A stretch of DNA of 64,000 nucleotides from an uncultured Roseovarius sp. (GTDB lineage: Bacteria > Pseudomonadota > Alphaproteobacteria > Rhodobacterales > Rhodobacteraceae): NCBI GenBank assembly GCA_947499555.1, contig CANMOU010000001.1:682001-746000 (forward strand), read 5' to 3'. The translations under genes and the position numbers were made by a program. Of this stretch, positions 39,259 to 47,094 are shown in pieces. Within the stretch, counting starts at the first letter, position 1, and every line of letters begins with the position of its first letter. The notes beneath the pieces were generated by a model. The model had not been told where the DNA came from, searched no databases, and was given only the letters and a program-made list of their open reading frames with translations.

Positions 39259-39431
39259 CTCATTCCCCTGCAGCGTGCAGGCCTGCCAGATACCGCAGGT
39301 GCGCACGGATGGCCAGAGGCATATGGCCCAAGGTCCCAGGGTCGACAAACGCCTTCCTTTTTGCACCTTACCGCCCTTGCGACGACGTATGACTGTGCTA
39401 ATTTCCACGACAGTGATCAGGGAAGTGCATC

Positions 39432-39767
39432 ATGCCCAAGCTCATTCGTCTTTATATTGTCAATGTTCTCATTGGCTTCGGCCTTGCGGCAGTTTTCGTG
39501 GCGATGCTGCTTTGGTTCAATATCGCGAATCTGTGGCATCTGGTGACACATTCCGACAAAGGGCTTCTGGCTGTGTTCCTGCTGTGGTTCTCGAACGGGA
39601 TCATCTTTGCGGGCGTGCAGTTTGGCATCGCCGTTATGCGTCAGAAAGATGATGATGACGATGAGCCGCGTGGCGGCTTGGGGCAGCACGCCCATATGCG
39701 CCATGACCATGCGACGATACCGGTCCGCGCAGACCAGGGCCGCGCCCCGTTCTGGCAAAAGAAGTAA
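39432..39767 (+). CDS. Small membrane protein with His/Asp-rich tail
   Basis: Encodes 111 residues with two hydrophobic segments (about 6-28 and 45-68), the second containing LLAVFLLWFSNGIIFAGVQFGIA. The tail carries a run of five aspartates and several histidines, which could bind metal. I recognise no named family, but the arrangement looks conserved and membrane-bound. It is divergent from ribBX, with 173 bases between, and precedes the structured region at 39842. Confidence 0.72.
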   Translation: MPKLIRLYIVNVLIGFGLAAVFVAMLLWFNIANLWHLVTHSDKGLLAVFLLWFSNGIIFAGVQFGIAVMRQKDDDDDEPRGGLGQHAHMRHDHATIPVRADQGRAPFWQKK

Positions 39768-39841
39768 GTCGCACATCCGGAAGACTTGTTGCCGCCGCAA
39801 AGCCGGGGCGTTTTGGTGTGACGGGACCGCACAAGCCGTTT

Positions 39842-40022
39842 GGTTCTCTCATTCCCGAGGACCTGTATATACAGGTGGGCGCCAGGTAACCGGACCACGG
39901 TCCGGACAGAGCCAGCTCCCTCGGAATTGCTTAAGGCCACCGGAATGCAACCTGTCACGAGAAGGGCAGAGCCCGTCACCGCCCTTAGGTAAGCTCTGGC
40001 GCGCTATTGGGCAAGAGGATAG
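39842..40022. ncRNA. Candidate structured RNA, possibly 6S-like
   Basis: This noncoding stretch lies between two convergent genes and can form one overall fold. GCGCCAG (39879-39885) pairs with CTGGCGC (39996-40002), and TCTCT near 39846 can pair with AGAGG near 40015, closing the structure. Inside are the hairpin CCGGACC/GGTCCGG (39890-39896, 39899-39905) and AAGGGC/GCCCTT (39962-39967, 39981-39986). ACCTGTATATACAGGT (39861-39876) is a perfect palindrome. Length (about 180) and a closing stem beginning TTCTCT recall 6S RNA, but I cannot confirm it or the strand. Signature motifs of RNase P, SRP RNA and tmRNA are absent. Confidence 0.38.
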
Positions 40023-40065
40023 CAGCGGATTAAGGACGGGGCCTCACCCATTCACCGAGCCACCG

Positions 40066-40698
40066 TCACCGCCGATCAAGGGCCAAATTCACGCCAAGCG
40101 CGACAAGAATACCGCCGCCGATCCGCTGCGCGATCCGATTGGTTCGGCCCGCGGGTTTGAAGAGCGCTGCGACCTTGTCTGCCAGAAGCACGCATAAGGC
40201 ATCGGCGCTTGAAAACATGATATTCACGATTGTTCCCAAAATGAGAAGCTGGACCCAAAGGGCGAATGTCGCGGACGGGTCGGTGAACTGAGGCAGAAAG
40301 GCCACGTAGAAAATCGCCGTCTTGGGGTTGAGAACCTCGACAAGGAAGCTTTCCCAGAACGCACGCCGGGCAGTCTTCGGCATGTCTGGCGAAAGCGCGG
40401 CTGCGTCTGTGGGGCGTGACAGAAACATCCTGACGCCGAGCCAGACAAGATAGGCGGCACCGACGAATTTCAAAGCGAGATACATCACCGGGATGGCCTC
40501 AAACAGAAACGCAAGCCCAGCCGCGGCAGCCACGACATGCACATAGCCGCCAAGATGAATACCAAGCGCAGCAAGCCAGCCGGCGCGACGGCCTCTCGCC
40601 AGCGTTTGCGCGGCGGCATAAAGCGTTGACGGGCCGGGCATGTAGGCAAAGACACTTGCCGCAATGAGAAACGCGATCAGCAGATCAATGGACGGCAT
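40066..40698 (-). CDS. LysE/RhtB family amino-acid exporter
   Basis: Encodes 210 residues with six hydrophobic segments. FAYMPGPSTLYAAAQTLARGRRAGWLAALGIHLGGYVH matches the LysE/RhtB N-terminal signature with its PGP motif, and KFVGAAYLVWLGVRMF the third segment. The exported substrate, probably an amino acid or derivative, cannot be told. It is monocistronic, and a bidirectional hairpin terminator lies upstream. Confidence 0.92.
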   Translation of the reverse strand: MPSIDLLIAFLIAASVFAYMPGPSTLYAAAQTLARGRRAGWLAALGIHLGGYVHVVAAAAGLAFLFEAIPVMYLALKFVGAAYLVWLGVRMFLSRPTDAAALSPDMPKTARRAFWESFLVEVLNPKTAIFYVAFLPQFTDPSATFALWVQLLILGTIVNIMFSSADALCVLLADKVAALFKPAGRTNRIAQRIGGGILVALGVNLALDRR

Positions 40699-40769
40699 GC
40701 TTTCCGCCGTGGAAAGGTTTCATCGCTAATGGCCTTTCATGCCTCTTGGCTTTGCACACGACAAAACAG

Positions 40770-40800
40770 CGCTTTTCACAGCGTGAAAAGCGTTTCTCTT
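40770..40800 (-). terminator. Hairpin terminator after the entericidin-like gene
   Basis: CGCTTTTCAC (40770-40779) and GTGAAAAGCG (40783-40792) form a perfect ten-base-pair stem with a three-base loop. On the minus strand it is followed by a T-rich stretch (CTGTTTTG), on the plus strand by TTTCTCTT. It lies 30 bases past the small lipoprotein gene. Confidence 0.6.
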
Positions 40801-40822
40801 GAAGATTGATCGGAAACGAAAC

Positions 40823-40936
40823 CTAGAACAGGTTCTGCACACCACGCGACGCGCTTGAAAGATCCCGCCCGAATCCTTCCACCGTGCCACATCCTGCAAG
40901 CGCCGCGATGAGCGCGAGAAGTGCGATCTTTTTCAT
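40823..40936 (-). CDS. Entericidin-like small lipoprotein
   Basis: Encodes 37 residues: MKKIALLALIAALAGCGTVE is a lipoprotein signal with lipobox ALAGC (Cys16), and the mature part GFGRDLSSASRGVQNLF resembles entericidin A/B proteins, which have a short amphipathic helix after the lipid anchor. AAGGAC lies five to seven bases before the ATG. Entericidins are described as a toxin-antidote pair under stress control in enterobacteria. Here there is one copy, so a general envelope role is as likely. It follows the peptide-binding protein gene by 32 bases. Confidence 0.82.
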   Translation of the reverse strand: MKKIALLALIAALAGCGTVEGFGRDLSSASRGVQNLF

Positions 40937-40968
40937 TGTCCTTGCCTCACTCAGAAAGGTTGCCTGAT

Positions 40969-42804
40969 TTATTTTTTATCTGCCTCAAACCACCAAACCT
41001 CGGGGAGAAACCAAACACCGTCCCCATAGACCGGCAGTTGCTCCTTAGGATAGGTCAACTCGGAGAGGTGAGCAATTCTGCCAATGGAATACTCGTGAAT
41101 CGGAATGACATAGCGACCAGAAATCAACACTCGGTCGAGAGCGCGCACCGCGGCGGTAAACTCTTCGGGGGTTTCCGCCGCCAGCATGGTGTCGATCAGC
41201 GCATCTGCGGCGGGCGAGGTCATGCCCATCAGGTTGCGGCTGCCAGCCACATCCGCCGCCTCGCTGCCCCAATAGAAACGCTGTTCGTTGCCGGGGCTAA
41301 GCGATAAGGAGCGGCGGAAAAACGTCAGGTCGAAATCAAAGCTCTGCTCGCGCTCGGTATATTGTGCGCTGTCCGTGGTCTCTATTGTCAGGGTAATGCC
41401 CAGTCGTTCCAGCGCGCGGGCGTAGATTTCCATATAGGCGCTGGCCTGTTGCAACAGCCCGTCCTGGCGCAATAGCACGGTCAGCTCGAGCGGTGCTCCA
41501 TCGGCATTGCGCAGTTGCCCGTCCTGCACGGTCCATCCCGCATCTGCCAGCAGGTCTGCCGCCTTGCGGATGTTCTTGCGATTGCGCTTTGAGCCATCGC
41601 TTTGTGGAAGCGTGTAGCCTTCTATCGCGCCGGGCAGAAGGCTCTCGCTGAAGGGCTCCAACACCTCAAGCACGCGCCCTTTGGCTGGGCCGGGGCGCAT
41701 GGCAAGTTCTGAGCCCGAGAAGTAAGACGCAATCCGGTCCTGCCGCCCGCCTGTCAGGGCATCATTGATGAACTCGAAATTGAACGCATGAATAAGCGCA
41801 TCACGCACCCGCCAGTCATCCAGCGGCGCGCGGCGCGTGTTCATCACGAACCCGGTCATGCCCGAGGGTTTGGCATGGGGGATTTCGCTCAGCGTGATCT
41901 CTCCGGCACTGACCGCCGGAAAATCATATTGCGTCGCCCATTTCTCGGCATTGAGTTCCCGGACATAAGAGATCTGCTTCGCCTTGAAGGCCTCTTTGAG
42001 AACAGTGTCGTCGCCGTAGAACTCGATCCGGATCTCATCAAAATTCGCCGTGCCTTTGCGCAGGGGCAGGGCGGTACCCCAGTAATCGGGATTGCGTTTA
42101 AGCAAGACATACCTGCCGGCCTCAAACCCTGTCACAACGTATGGGGCACTTCCCAAGGGGACGTCATTGATCGTCGCCTCGGCGAAATCCTTGCCCTCCC
42201 ATTGCGCCTTTTTCAGAATCGGACGCAGCCCGGCGATAAGCGCGAGCTCACGATCGTCGGTGTTGAAGCTAAGCCGGACAGAGCGCGGGCCGGTGGCCTC
42301 GATCTTTTCAACTTTCTGCAGGAAGCTGCGATACCGGCCATGCCCCTGCGTGCCGAGTGTCTCGTAAGACCAGATCACATCCTCGACCGTAACCGGGCTG
42401 CCATCCGAGAATCGTGCCTCGGGGCGCAGGGTGAACTCAACCCATTCGCGATTCGGCCCCGTTTCGACCGATTCGGCCAAAAGCCCATACAATGTGAACG
42501 GCTCTTCCCAGGAGCGGCCCATGAGTGACTCGTGCGTGAGAAACCTTAACTGCCAGGGCGGCGTGCCCTTTTGCACAAAGGGATTGAGGCTGTCGAAACT
42601 GCCCACATTGCCAGTGACCAGACGCCCGCCCTTGGGGGCATCGGGGTTGGCGTAGGGCAGGGATACGAAATCTGGGGGCAAGGCCGGATCGCCATACATA
42701 GCTATGCCATGCGTAGGCTCAGCCCTCAGCATGCTCGCCATTGCGCAAAAGGCGAAAAAACAGGTCAGCAAACGCATAACGCGCGAGAAAAAATCTGGTG
42801 TCAT
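40969..42804 (-). CDS. Extracellular peptide/oligopeptide-binding protein (SBP family 5, YejA-like)
   Basis: Encodes 611 residues. A signal peptide precedes AEPTHGIAMYGDPALPPDF. The cluster C binding-protein fold is marked by GGRLVTGNVGSFDSLNPFV, the LRPEARFSDGSPVTVEDVIWSYE motif near 125 and the C-terminal SPAADALIDTMLAAETPEEF region. The length fits YejA-type binding proteins of microcin C/peptide ABC transporters. No permease or ATPase genes are beside it, so it is an orphan component. An alternative start is ATG 42777. Confidence 0.9.
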   Translation of the reverse strand: MTPDFFSRVMRLLTCFFAFCAMASMLRAEPTHGIAMYGDPALPPDFVSLPYANPDAPKGGRLVTGNVGSFDSLNPFVQKGTPPWQLRFLTHESLMGRSWEEPFTLYGLLAESVETGPNREWVEFTLRPEARFSDGSPVTVEDVIWSYETLGTQGHGRYRSFLQKVEKIEATGPRSVRLSFNTDDRELALIAGLRPILKKAQWEGKDFAEATINDVPLGSAPYVVTGFEAGRYVLLKRNPDYWGTALPLRKGTANFDEIRIEFYGDDTVLKEAFKAKQISYVRELNAEKWATQYDFPAVSAGEITLSEIPHAKPSGMTGFVMNTRRAPLDDWRVRDALIHAFNFEFINDALTGGRQDRIASYFSGSELAMRPGPAKGRVLEVLEPFSESLLPGAIEGYTLPQSDGSKRNRKNIRKAADLLADAGWTVQDGQLRNADGAPLELTVLLRQDGLLQQASAYMEIYARALERLGITLTIETTDSAQYTEREQSFDFDLTFFRRSLSLSPGNEQRFYWGSEAADVAGSRNLMGMTSPAADALIDTMLAAETPEEFTAAVRALDRVLISGRYVIPIHEYSIGRIAHLSELTYPKEQLPVYGDGVWFLPEVWWFEADKK

Positions 42805-42836
42805 ATGGGCAACAATCCTGCTCAGCCCTTGTTTCT

Positions 42837-42994
42837 TTGATCTTCAAGGTAAATACGCTTTTATGTGTTTTCAAACTTTTAGCTTGGATCGTGGAAATGA
42901 ATTGCTTATAAAGGGGTTACTGCTCGATAGGTTTCTTGCCTGTATGAAACCTGCCTCAATAACTTAACGCCGGCTTCGTGCCGGCGTTTTTTTT
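42837..42994 (+). ncRNA. Candidate small RNA with promoter and terminator
   Basis: TTGATC (42837-42842) and TTTATG (42860-42865), 17 bases apart, make a plausible sigma-70 promoter. A strong terminator ends at 42994, giving a transcript of about 120 bases on the plus strand. No gene lies on this strand between the divergent neighbours to account for the terminator. A 34-codon frame (42863-42967) ends just before the hairpin, but its start overlaps the -10 box and its ribosome-binding site is weak, so an untranslated sRNA is preferred. Confidence 0.42.
42968..42994 (+). terminator. Strong rho-independent terminator
   Basis: CGCCGGC (42968-42974) and GCCGGCG (42980-42986) form a perfect seven-base-pair GC stem with loop TTCGT, followed by eight T residues (42987-42994). 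It is the most convincing intrinsic terminator in the window, and it is not downstream of any annotated plus-strand gene. Confidence 0.9.
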
Positions 42995-43105
42995 GCGCGA
43001 CGTCAAACCAGCAGGTGATTGCAAGATCGTGACCCGTTGGGCGTTTCCTCTCGCACGCGACTTCGTTAAATCTCGTCAACAAAGATGAACAACAACAGGT
43101 GCGCC

Positions 43106-43891
43106 ATGTCTCTCGATACATCCCTCAAAGGCAAAACCGCCATCGTCACCGGCTCGACCTCCGGCATTGGCCTTGGCATCGCAACCTCACTGGCTGAAGC
43201 GGGCGCAAGGGTGATCCTGAATGGTCGCAGTGCGCGCGATGAATGCCTTGTATGCGCCGAGAAGATTCGCAACGACACCGGAGCCGAGGTTGAATTCATC
43301 GCCGCTGACATGGGGGATCCCGAAGCCTGTCATGCGCTGGTCGAAAAAGCCGGTGGCTGTGACATACTGGTGAACAACGCTGGCGTGCAGCACGTAGCCG
43401 GTATCCCGGATTTTCCGGTGGATAAGTGGAACCTGATCCTGGCCGTCAATCTCAGCTCGGCCTTTCACACGACGGCAGCTGCTTTGCCGCATATGCGCAA
43501 ACTTGGCTGGGGCCGGGTGATCAATATCGCCAGCGCACATGGTCTGACAGCCAGCCCCTATAAGTCAGCCTATGTCGCGGCCAAGCACGGCATGGTTGGA
43601 CTCACCAAAGTGACCGCGCTGGAGACCGCCGAAGAACCAATCACCTGCAACGCCGTGTGTCCCGGCTACGTGATGACGCCGCTGGTGGAAAAGCAGATCC
43701 CCGACACAATGGAAAAATACGGCATGGACCGCGAAACCGTGATCCGCGAAGTGATCCTGGAACGCCAGCCATCCAAACAGATGGCGTCTGTCGAGCAAAT
43801 GGGCGGCACCGTTCTGTTTCTTTGCTCACCTGCAGCGGAACAGATAACCGGGACAACGATCAGCGTGGACGGCGGCTGGACGGCGCTTTGA
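43106..43891 (+). CDS. bdhA: D-3-hydroxybutyrate dehydrogenase
   Basis: Encodes 261 residues from ATG 43106 (MSLDTSLKGKTAIVTG); an earlier in-frame ATG at 43085 is less likely. The SDR motifs TGSTSGIGLGIA, NNAGVQHVAGIPDFPVDKW and the catalytic YVAAK are intact. The INIASAHGLTASPYKSAY and CPGYVMTPLVEKQIPD stretches are characteristic of bacterial 3-hydroxybutyrate dehydrogenases, which oxidise the monomer of polyhydroxybutyrate to acetoacetate. Confidence 0.93.
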   Translation: MSLDTSLKGKTAIVTGSTSGIGLGIATSLAEAGARVILNGRSARDECLVCAEKIRNDTGAEVEFIAADMGDPEACHALVEKAGGCDILVNNAGVQHVAGIPDFPVDKWNLILAVNLSSAFHTTAAALPHMRKLGWGRVINIASAHGLTASPYKSAYVAAKHGMVGLTKVTALETAEEPITCNAVCPGYVMTPLVEKQIPDTMEKYGMDRETVIREVILERQPSKQMASVEQMGGTVLFLCSPAAEQITGTTISVDGGWTAL

Positions 43892-43905
43892 GTGGACTGA
43901 TAGAC

Positions 43906-43929
43906 GGCAGCTTTGCGGACAAAGCTGCC
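43906..43929. repeat. Perfect hairpin between convergent genes
   Basis: GGCAGCTTTG (43906-43915) and CAAAGCTGCC (43920-43929) enclose the tetraloop CGGA, a ten-base-pair perfect stem. No T run follows, so it is not a standard terminator, although it lies between convergent genes. Its sequence resembles the ACGGCAGCTTCG stretch near 51290. Confidence 0.6.
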
Positions 43930-43970
43930 ATTGAGTACATCCAAATTTCTCAGGACTTGTAGTTTATAGT

Positions 43971-44477
43971 TCATGGCCCGTCAGGCAGCTCAACTTCGGG
44001 TGTTTGATCAGCACTGGTATAACGGATTCGTATGCCTTCTTCATCGCGCCAAGTTTCGTAAAAGTGCCCCAAATAGATTAAGTCACGGTAGTAACGCGAA
44101 TGTCCATTCAAGGTTTCCGTTGTCGTTTGGCCTTTGATACAGAAATCTTCGAGAGTTCTGTTAAACTCCAAAGGCTCAAGGGTGAAGCCAAAGCACCAGC
44201 CTTGCCCCTCATGGACGACATAAGCGCCTGAAATATGGCGATATAAGTTGGAACCGCGCCACCATCCTGTATCTCCGAAAAGTTCTTTGGAAATCCGTTC
44301 GCCGTTGTAGGTGATCGAAATTTTTCGGTGCCAATCGCTGTGAATCCCTTGCATGGGCCATATCGACATCGTGATCTGAAGATGCTCTTCTGGTGTCGTA
44401 GAAGCATCGTGAATCCGGGGCCAAAATATCCACGTTAGTGCAGAAATGATGAGCGCCAATACAACCCATTTCTTCAT
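43971..44477 (-). CDS. Membrane-anchored protein of unknown function, low GC
   Basis: Encodes 168 residues. MKKWVVLALIISALTWIFW is a signal anchor or uncleaved signal peptide, and the rest looks soluble and extracytoplasmic, rich in tryptophan, tyrosine and histidine, with two cysteines (GWCFGF, DFCIKG) that may pair. I recognise no family. Codon use is noticeably more A/T-rich than in the neighbouring genes, suggesting recent acquisition. Short repeat elements lie on both sides (43906 and 44565). Confidence 0.65.
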   Translation of the reverse strand: MKKWVVLALIISALTWIFWPRIHDASTTPEEHLQITMSIWPMQGIHSDWHRKISITYNGERISKELFGDTGWWRGSNLYRHISGAYVVHEGQGWCFGFTLEPLEFNRTLEDFCIKGQTTTETLNGHSRYYRDLIYLGHFYETWRDEEGIRIRYTSADQTPEVELPDGP

Positions 44478-44607
44478 GATTCTGACCTTCTGCGTTCCAA
44501 TTCAAAAGACTTATACGTGCCGCTTTTTGCAAATTCCCATTAGATGATGTGCAGTAACTTGGGGCTCAAAGCGGACCTCTCGCCTCAAAACCCAACCGAT
44601 CTTCGGC

Positions 44608-45351
44608 TTACCCCTGGCCGTCTGTCTCCGCCCCGTTCTGGCCATTCTGTCCCGGATAGACCAGACCAGCGGAGATCACGAGTTTGGCGGCATCCTCGAT
44701 CGACATGTCCAGTTCAATGACGTCTTCTTTGGGGAAGAAGAGCAGAAAACCCGAGGTCGGGTTTGGCGTGGTGGGGACAAACACACTGACCATGGCACCG
44801 CTCGTCTCGGCCTTCGCGAGGATTTCGCCCTTGGTGTCGGTCGAGATAAAGCCGATGGCCCAGATGCCTTTGCGCGGGTACTGGATCAGGCAGGCCTTTT
44901 CGAAACTGCGCTCGGATTGCTGAAACACCGTCTCGGCGATCTGCTTGACGCCTGAGTAGATCGAGCGCACCACCGGCATGCGGTCCACCAGAGTTTCGGC
45001 ATAGGCAATGAGCGATTTGCCGATCAGCCCTTTGGCAATCCAGCCCACAAAGATTGTGAAGAGTAGAAAGACGATGACACCCACGCCACGGATGTTGATC
45101 TTGACCCAGCCTTCATCATCGGGGCGCGTATTGCCCAGGAACCAGCGGTTGACCAGATTTTCCGGCTGATAGGCCTCTGGTACAAATGGCAGGACGAACC
45201 CGTCCACCCAGCCGATCAGCGACCAGATCAGCCACACCGTCAGACCGACCGGCGCAATCACGATGATGCCGGTCAGAAAGCTCGCACGCAGCCCACCAAA
45301 ACGACTATGCTTCTTGGGGTGCGGTGGTTCTTCATCAAACGGAGTATTCAT
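44608..45351 (-). CDS. DUF502 family membrane protein
   Basis: Encodes 247 residues with two membrane segments (about 25-47 and 85-105). GIIVIAPVGLTVWLIWSLIGWVDGFV near the N-terminus, VVRSIYSGVKQIAETVF in the middle and VFVPTTPNPTSGFLLFFPKEDVIELDM near the C-terminus are DUF502 signatures. The biochemical function is unknown. It appears to be monocistronic. Confidence 0.9.
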   Translation of the reverse strand: MNTPFDEEPPHPKKHSRFGGLRASFLTGIIVIAPVGLTVWLIWSLIGWVDGFVLPFVPEAYQPENLVNRWFLGNTRPDDEGWVKINIRGVGVIVFLLFTIFVGWIAKGLIGKSLIAYAETLVDRMPVVRSIYSGVKQIAETVFQQSERSFEKACLIQYPRKGIWAIGFISTDTKGEILAKAETSGAMVSVFVPTTPNPTSGFLLFFPKEDVIELDMSIEDAAKLVISAGLVYPGQNGQNGAETDGQG

Positions 45352-45423
45352 AGAGGCCCTGGCGGTACAGACCTGCGAAACCTATGCGCTTTGACACGAC
45401 CTCACAATGCAGATTGTTAAGAT

Positions 45424-46350
45424 TTACCGGCTTGAGGATTGTTTTTTCAGGCAAATGGCAATTTTTGCGGCAAGCCGTGCGTTGTTTTCAATCAACGCAA
45501 TGTTGGCGCGCAGGCTTCGCCCCTCTGTCATCTCGTTAAGCTGCGCCAGTATGTAGGGCGTCACCGCCTTGCCGGAGATGCCATTTTTGCTGGCCTGACG
45601 TGTTGCCGCTTCGATCAATGGGGTGAGTTCGCTGAAGGGAATGGCGGCTTCCTCGGGCAGCGGATTGGCCACAAGCTGTCCGCCCGGAAGGCCAAGCGCG
45701 CGGCGCATTTCAAATGCACGCGCGATCTCATCCGCGCTGTCCATGCGCAAGGGCGCGCGCAACCCGGATGTGGCAGACCAGAAGGCTGGCAACTCATCCT
45801 GCCCAAAGGCAATGACCGGAACACCTAGGGTTTCCAGAACCTCAAGCGTCTTTGGCAAATCGAGAATGGCCTTGGCCCCGGCGCAAACCACCGTCACTTG
45901 TGTCTGCGCCAGCTCTTGCAGATCGGCGGAGATGTCAAAGCTCTGCTCGGCACCGCGATGCACACCACCGATGCCGCCGGTGGCAAACACCTCGATCCTG
46001 GCCTTGTCTGCGGCGATCATGGTCGCCGCAACAGTGGTAGAGCCCGTGCCGCCTTGGGCAAGACAGACGGCAAGGTCGGCACGGCTGAGTTTGGCAACAC
46101 CCTGTGCCTGCGCCAGGTTCTTGAGGACCGCGTCACTCAGGCCGATATGCAACTGCCCTTCGACGACAGCGACGGTCGCAGGCACGGCACCTTCCGCGCG
46201 AATGATCTGCTGCACCTGCCGCGCTGTGTCGTAGTTTTGCGGAAACGGCATGCCATGCGTGACGATCGTGCTTTCCAGCGCAACGATTGGCGCGTTACGC
46301 GCAATCGCGTCAGACACCTCGGGCGAATAGGAGAGGGGCAGGGCGGTCAT
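45424..46350 (-). CDS. psuG: Pseudouridine-5'-phosphate glycosidase
   Basis: Encodes 308 residues from ATG 46350. PsuG reversibly splits pseudouridine 5'-phosphate to uracil and ribose 5-phosphate. PIVALESTIVTHGMPFPQN near residue 22, GGTGSTTVAATMIAA near 120, VFATGGIGGVHRGAE near 135 and NPLPEEAAIP near 240 are family features. The usual partner kinase psuK is not adjacent, so pseudouridine phosphate must come from elsewhere. Confidence 0.95.
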   Translation of the reverse strand: MTALPLSYSPEVSDAIARNAPIVALESTIVTHGMPFPQNYDTARQVQQIIRAEGAVPATVAVVEGQLHIGLSDAVLKNLAQAQGVAKLSRADLAVCLAQGGTGSTTVAATMIAADKARIEVFATGGIGGVHRGAEQSFDISADLQELAQTQVTVVCAGAKAILDLPKTLEVLETLGVPVIAFGQDELPAFWSATSGLRAPLRMDSADEIARAFEMRRALGLPGGQLVANPLPEEAAIPFSELTPLIEAATRQASKNGISGKAVTPYILAQLNEMTEGRSLRANIALIENNARLAAKIAICLKKQSSSR

Positions 46351-46438
46351 GTGGACGTGATGCCGCCCGATCGCGGTCTTTGCAATGGTTTTGCTGGACC
46401 TGCGCCGAAATGCTGTCACACTGAGCGCAGGAGATGTG

Positions 46439-46858
46439 ATGCGACATTCACTTGCTTTGGCAACCATATCGGCAACCCTCGTCGCGCAGACCGCTTTGGC
46501 GTGCGACGCGCAGGTTGAGACTATTCATGCCGCGCAGACCTCAGGTCAGCCGCTCGTACTTGAGGGGGCCGCCTGTCAGCGCAGCCTGACGCTTGCGGGC
46601 AGCAGTCAGGACGTCTGTTACTGGACCTATACCTATCGTGAAAGCCGGGCACAGGACAGGTTTGACATGTGGTCTCAGGCTCTTCTGGCCTGCTACGGAG
46701 CTGAGAACGCAAATCTTTCCGACCAGCCCGTCAACCACCCAGACAGCTACACGCTGCACCGGTTTCAAAGCGACACGACCGAGATTTCGCTTTCACTGAA
46801 AGACAAGGCAGGATTGGGTCAGACACTGGTCTTTCTTCAGGCCGCACCGAAGCCCTAG
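46439..46858 (+). CDS. Secreted protein of unknown function
   Basis: Encodes 139 residues from ATG 46439, five bases after AGGAG. MRHSLALATISATLVAQTALA is a clear signal peptide, and the mature protein begins at CDAQVET. Three further cysteines (AACQRS, DVCYWT, LACYGA) suggest disulfides in the periplasm. No family recognised. It is divergent from psuG and upstream of the repeat-rich region before the homocysteine methyltransferase gene. Confidence 0.78.
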   Translation: MRHSLALATISATLVAQTALACDAQVETIHAAQTSGQPLVLEGAACQRSLTLAGSSQDVCYWTYTYRESRAQDRFDMWSQALLACYGAENANLSDQPVNHPDSYTLHRFQSDTTEISLSLKDKAGLGQTLVFLQAAPKP

Positions 46859-46920
46859 AGGCGGGTCAAAAAAAATCGAAAGACCAGAATAAACCAGCGC
46901 GCCCGGGCGTAAAGCCAGTG

Positions 46921-47066
46921 TTGCAAGGTCTGAAACACTTGAAACACTTGAAACACAAAAGCGCGGGACATGAATCGGTGTCTTAAGTAACCAGTAGCCG
47001 CCCGGCGCGCCAATCTGGCCCTCTGTTTTTTCAAGAGCCAAGCGCCGTGTGTTTCAGACTTTGCAA
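46921..47066. repeat. Inverted and tandem repeat array upstream of homocysteine methyltransferase
   Basis: TTGCAAGGTCTGAAACAC (46921-46938) and GTGTTTCAGACTTTGCAA (47049-47066) are inverted copies matching at 17 of 18 positions, 110 bases apart. The left arm continues into three direct copies of TGAAACAC at nine-base spacing (46931, 46940, 46949). The block lies directly before the homocysteine methyltransferase start at 47095. It could be an operator array, a long RNA stem or a remnant of a small mobile element. No flanking target duplication is evident. Confidence 0.75.
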
Positions 47067-47094
47067 TGCATAAACATCAGACAGGACCAATATT

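Noticed and set aside
39259-39431. Possible FMN riboswitch upstream of ribBX
   Set aside because: None of the conserved RFN box segments can be found in the 173-base region on the relevant strand.
39842-40022. RNase P RNA, SRP RNA or tmRNA
   Set aside because: The GAGGAAAGTC motif of RNase P, the GGTCAGG...GGAAG core of SRP RNA and a tmRNA tRNA-like end are all missing on both strands.
42704-42862. Upstream part of an 87-codon plus-strand frame
   Set aside because: It overlaps the start of the peptide-binding protein gene in antisense. Only the last 34 codons lie in free space, and their start overlaps the candidate -10 box.
46931-46956. TGAAACAC tandem copies as a CRISPR array
   Set aside because: Nine-base period without spacers and no cas genes nearby.
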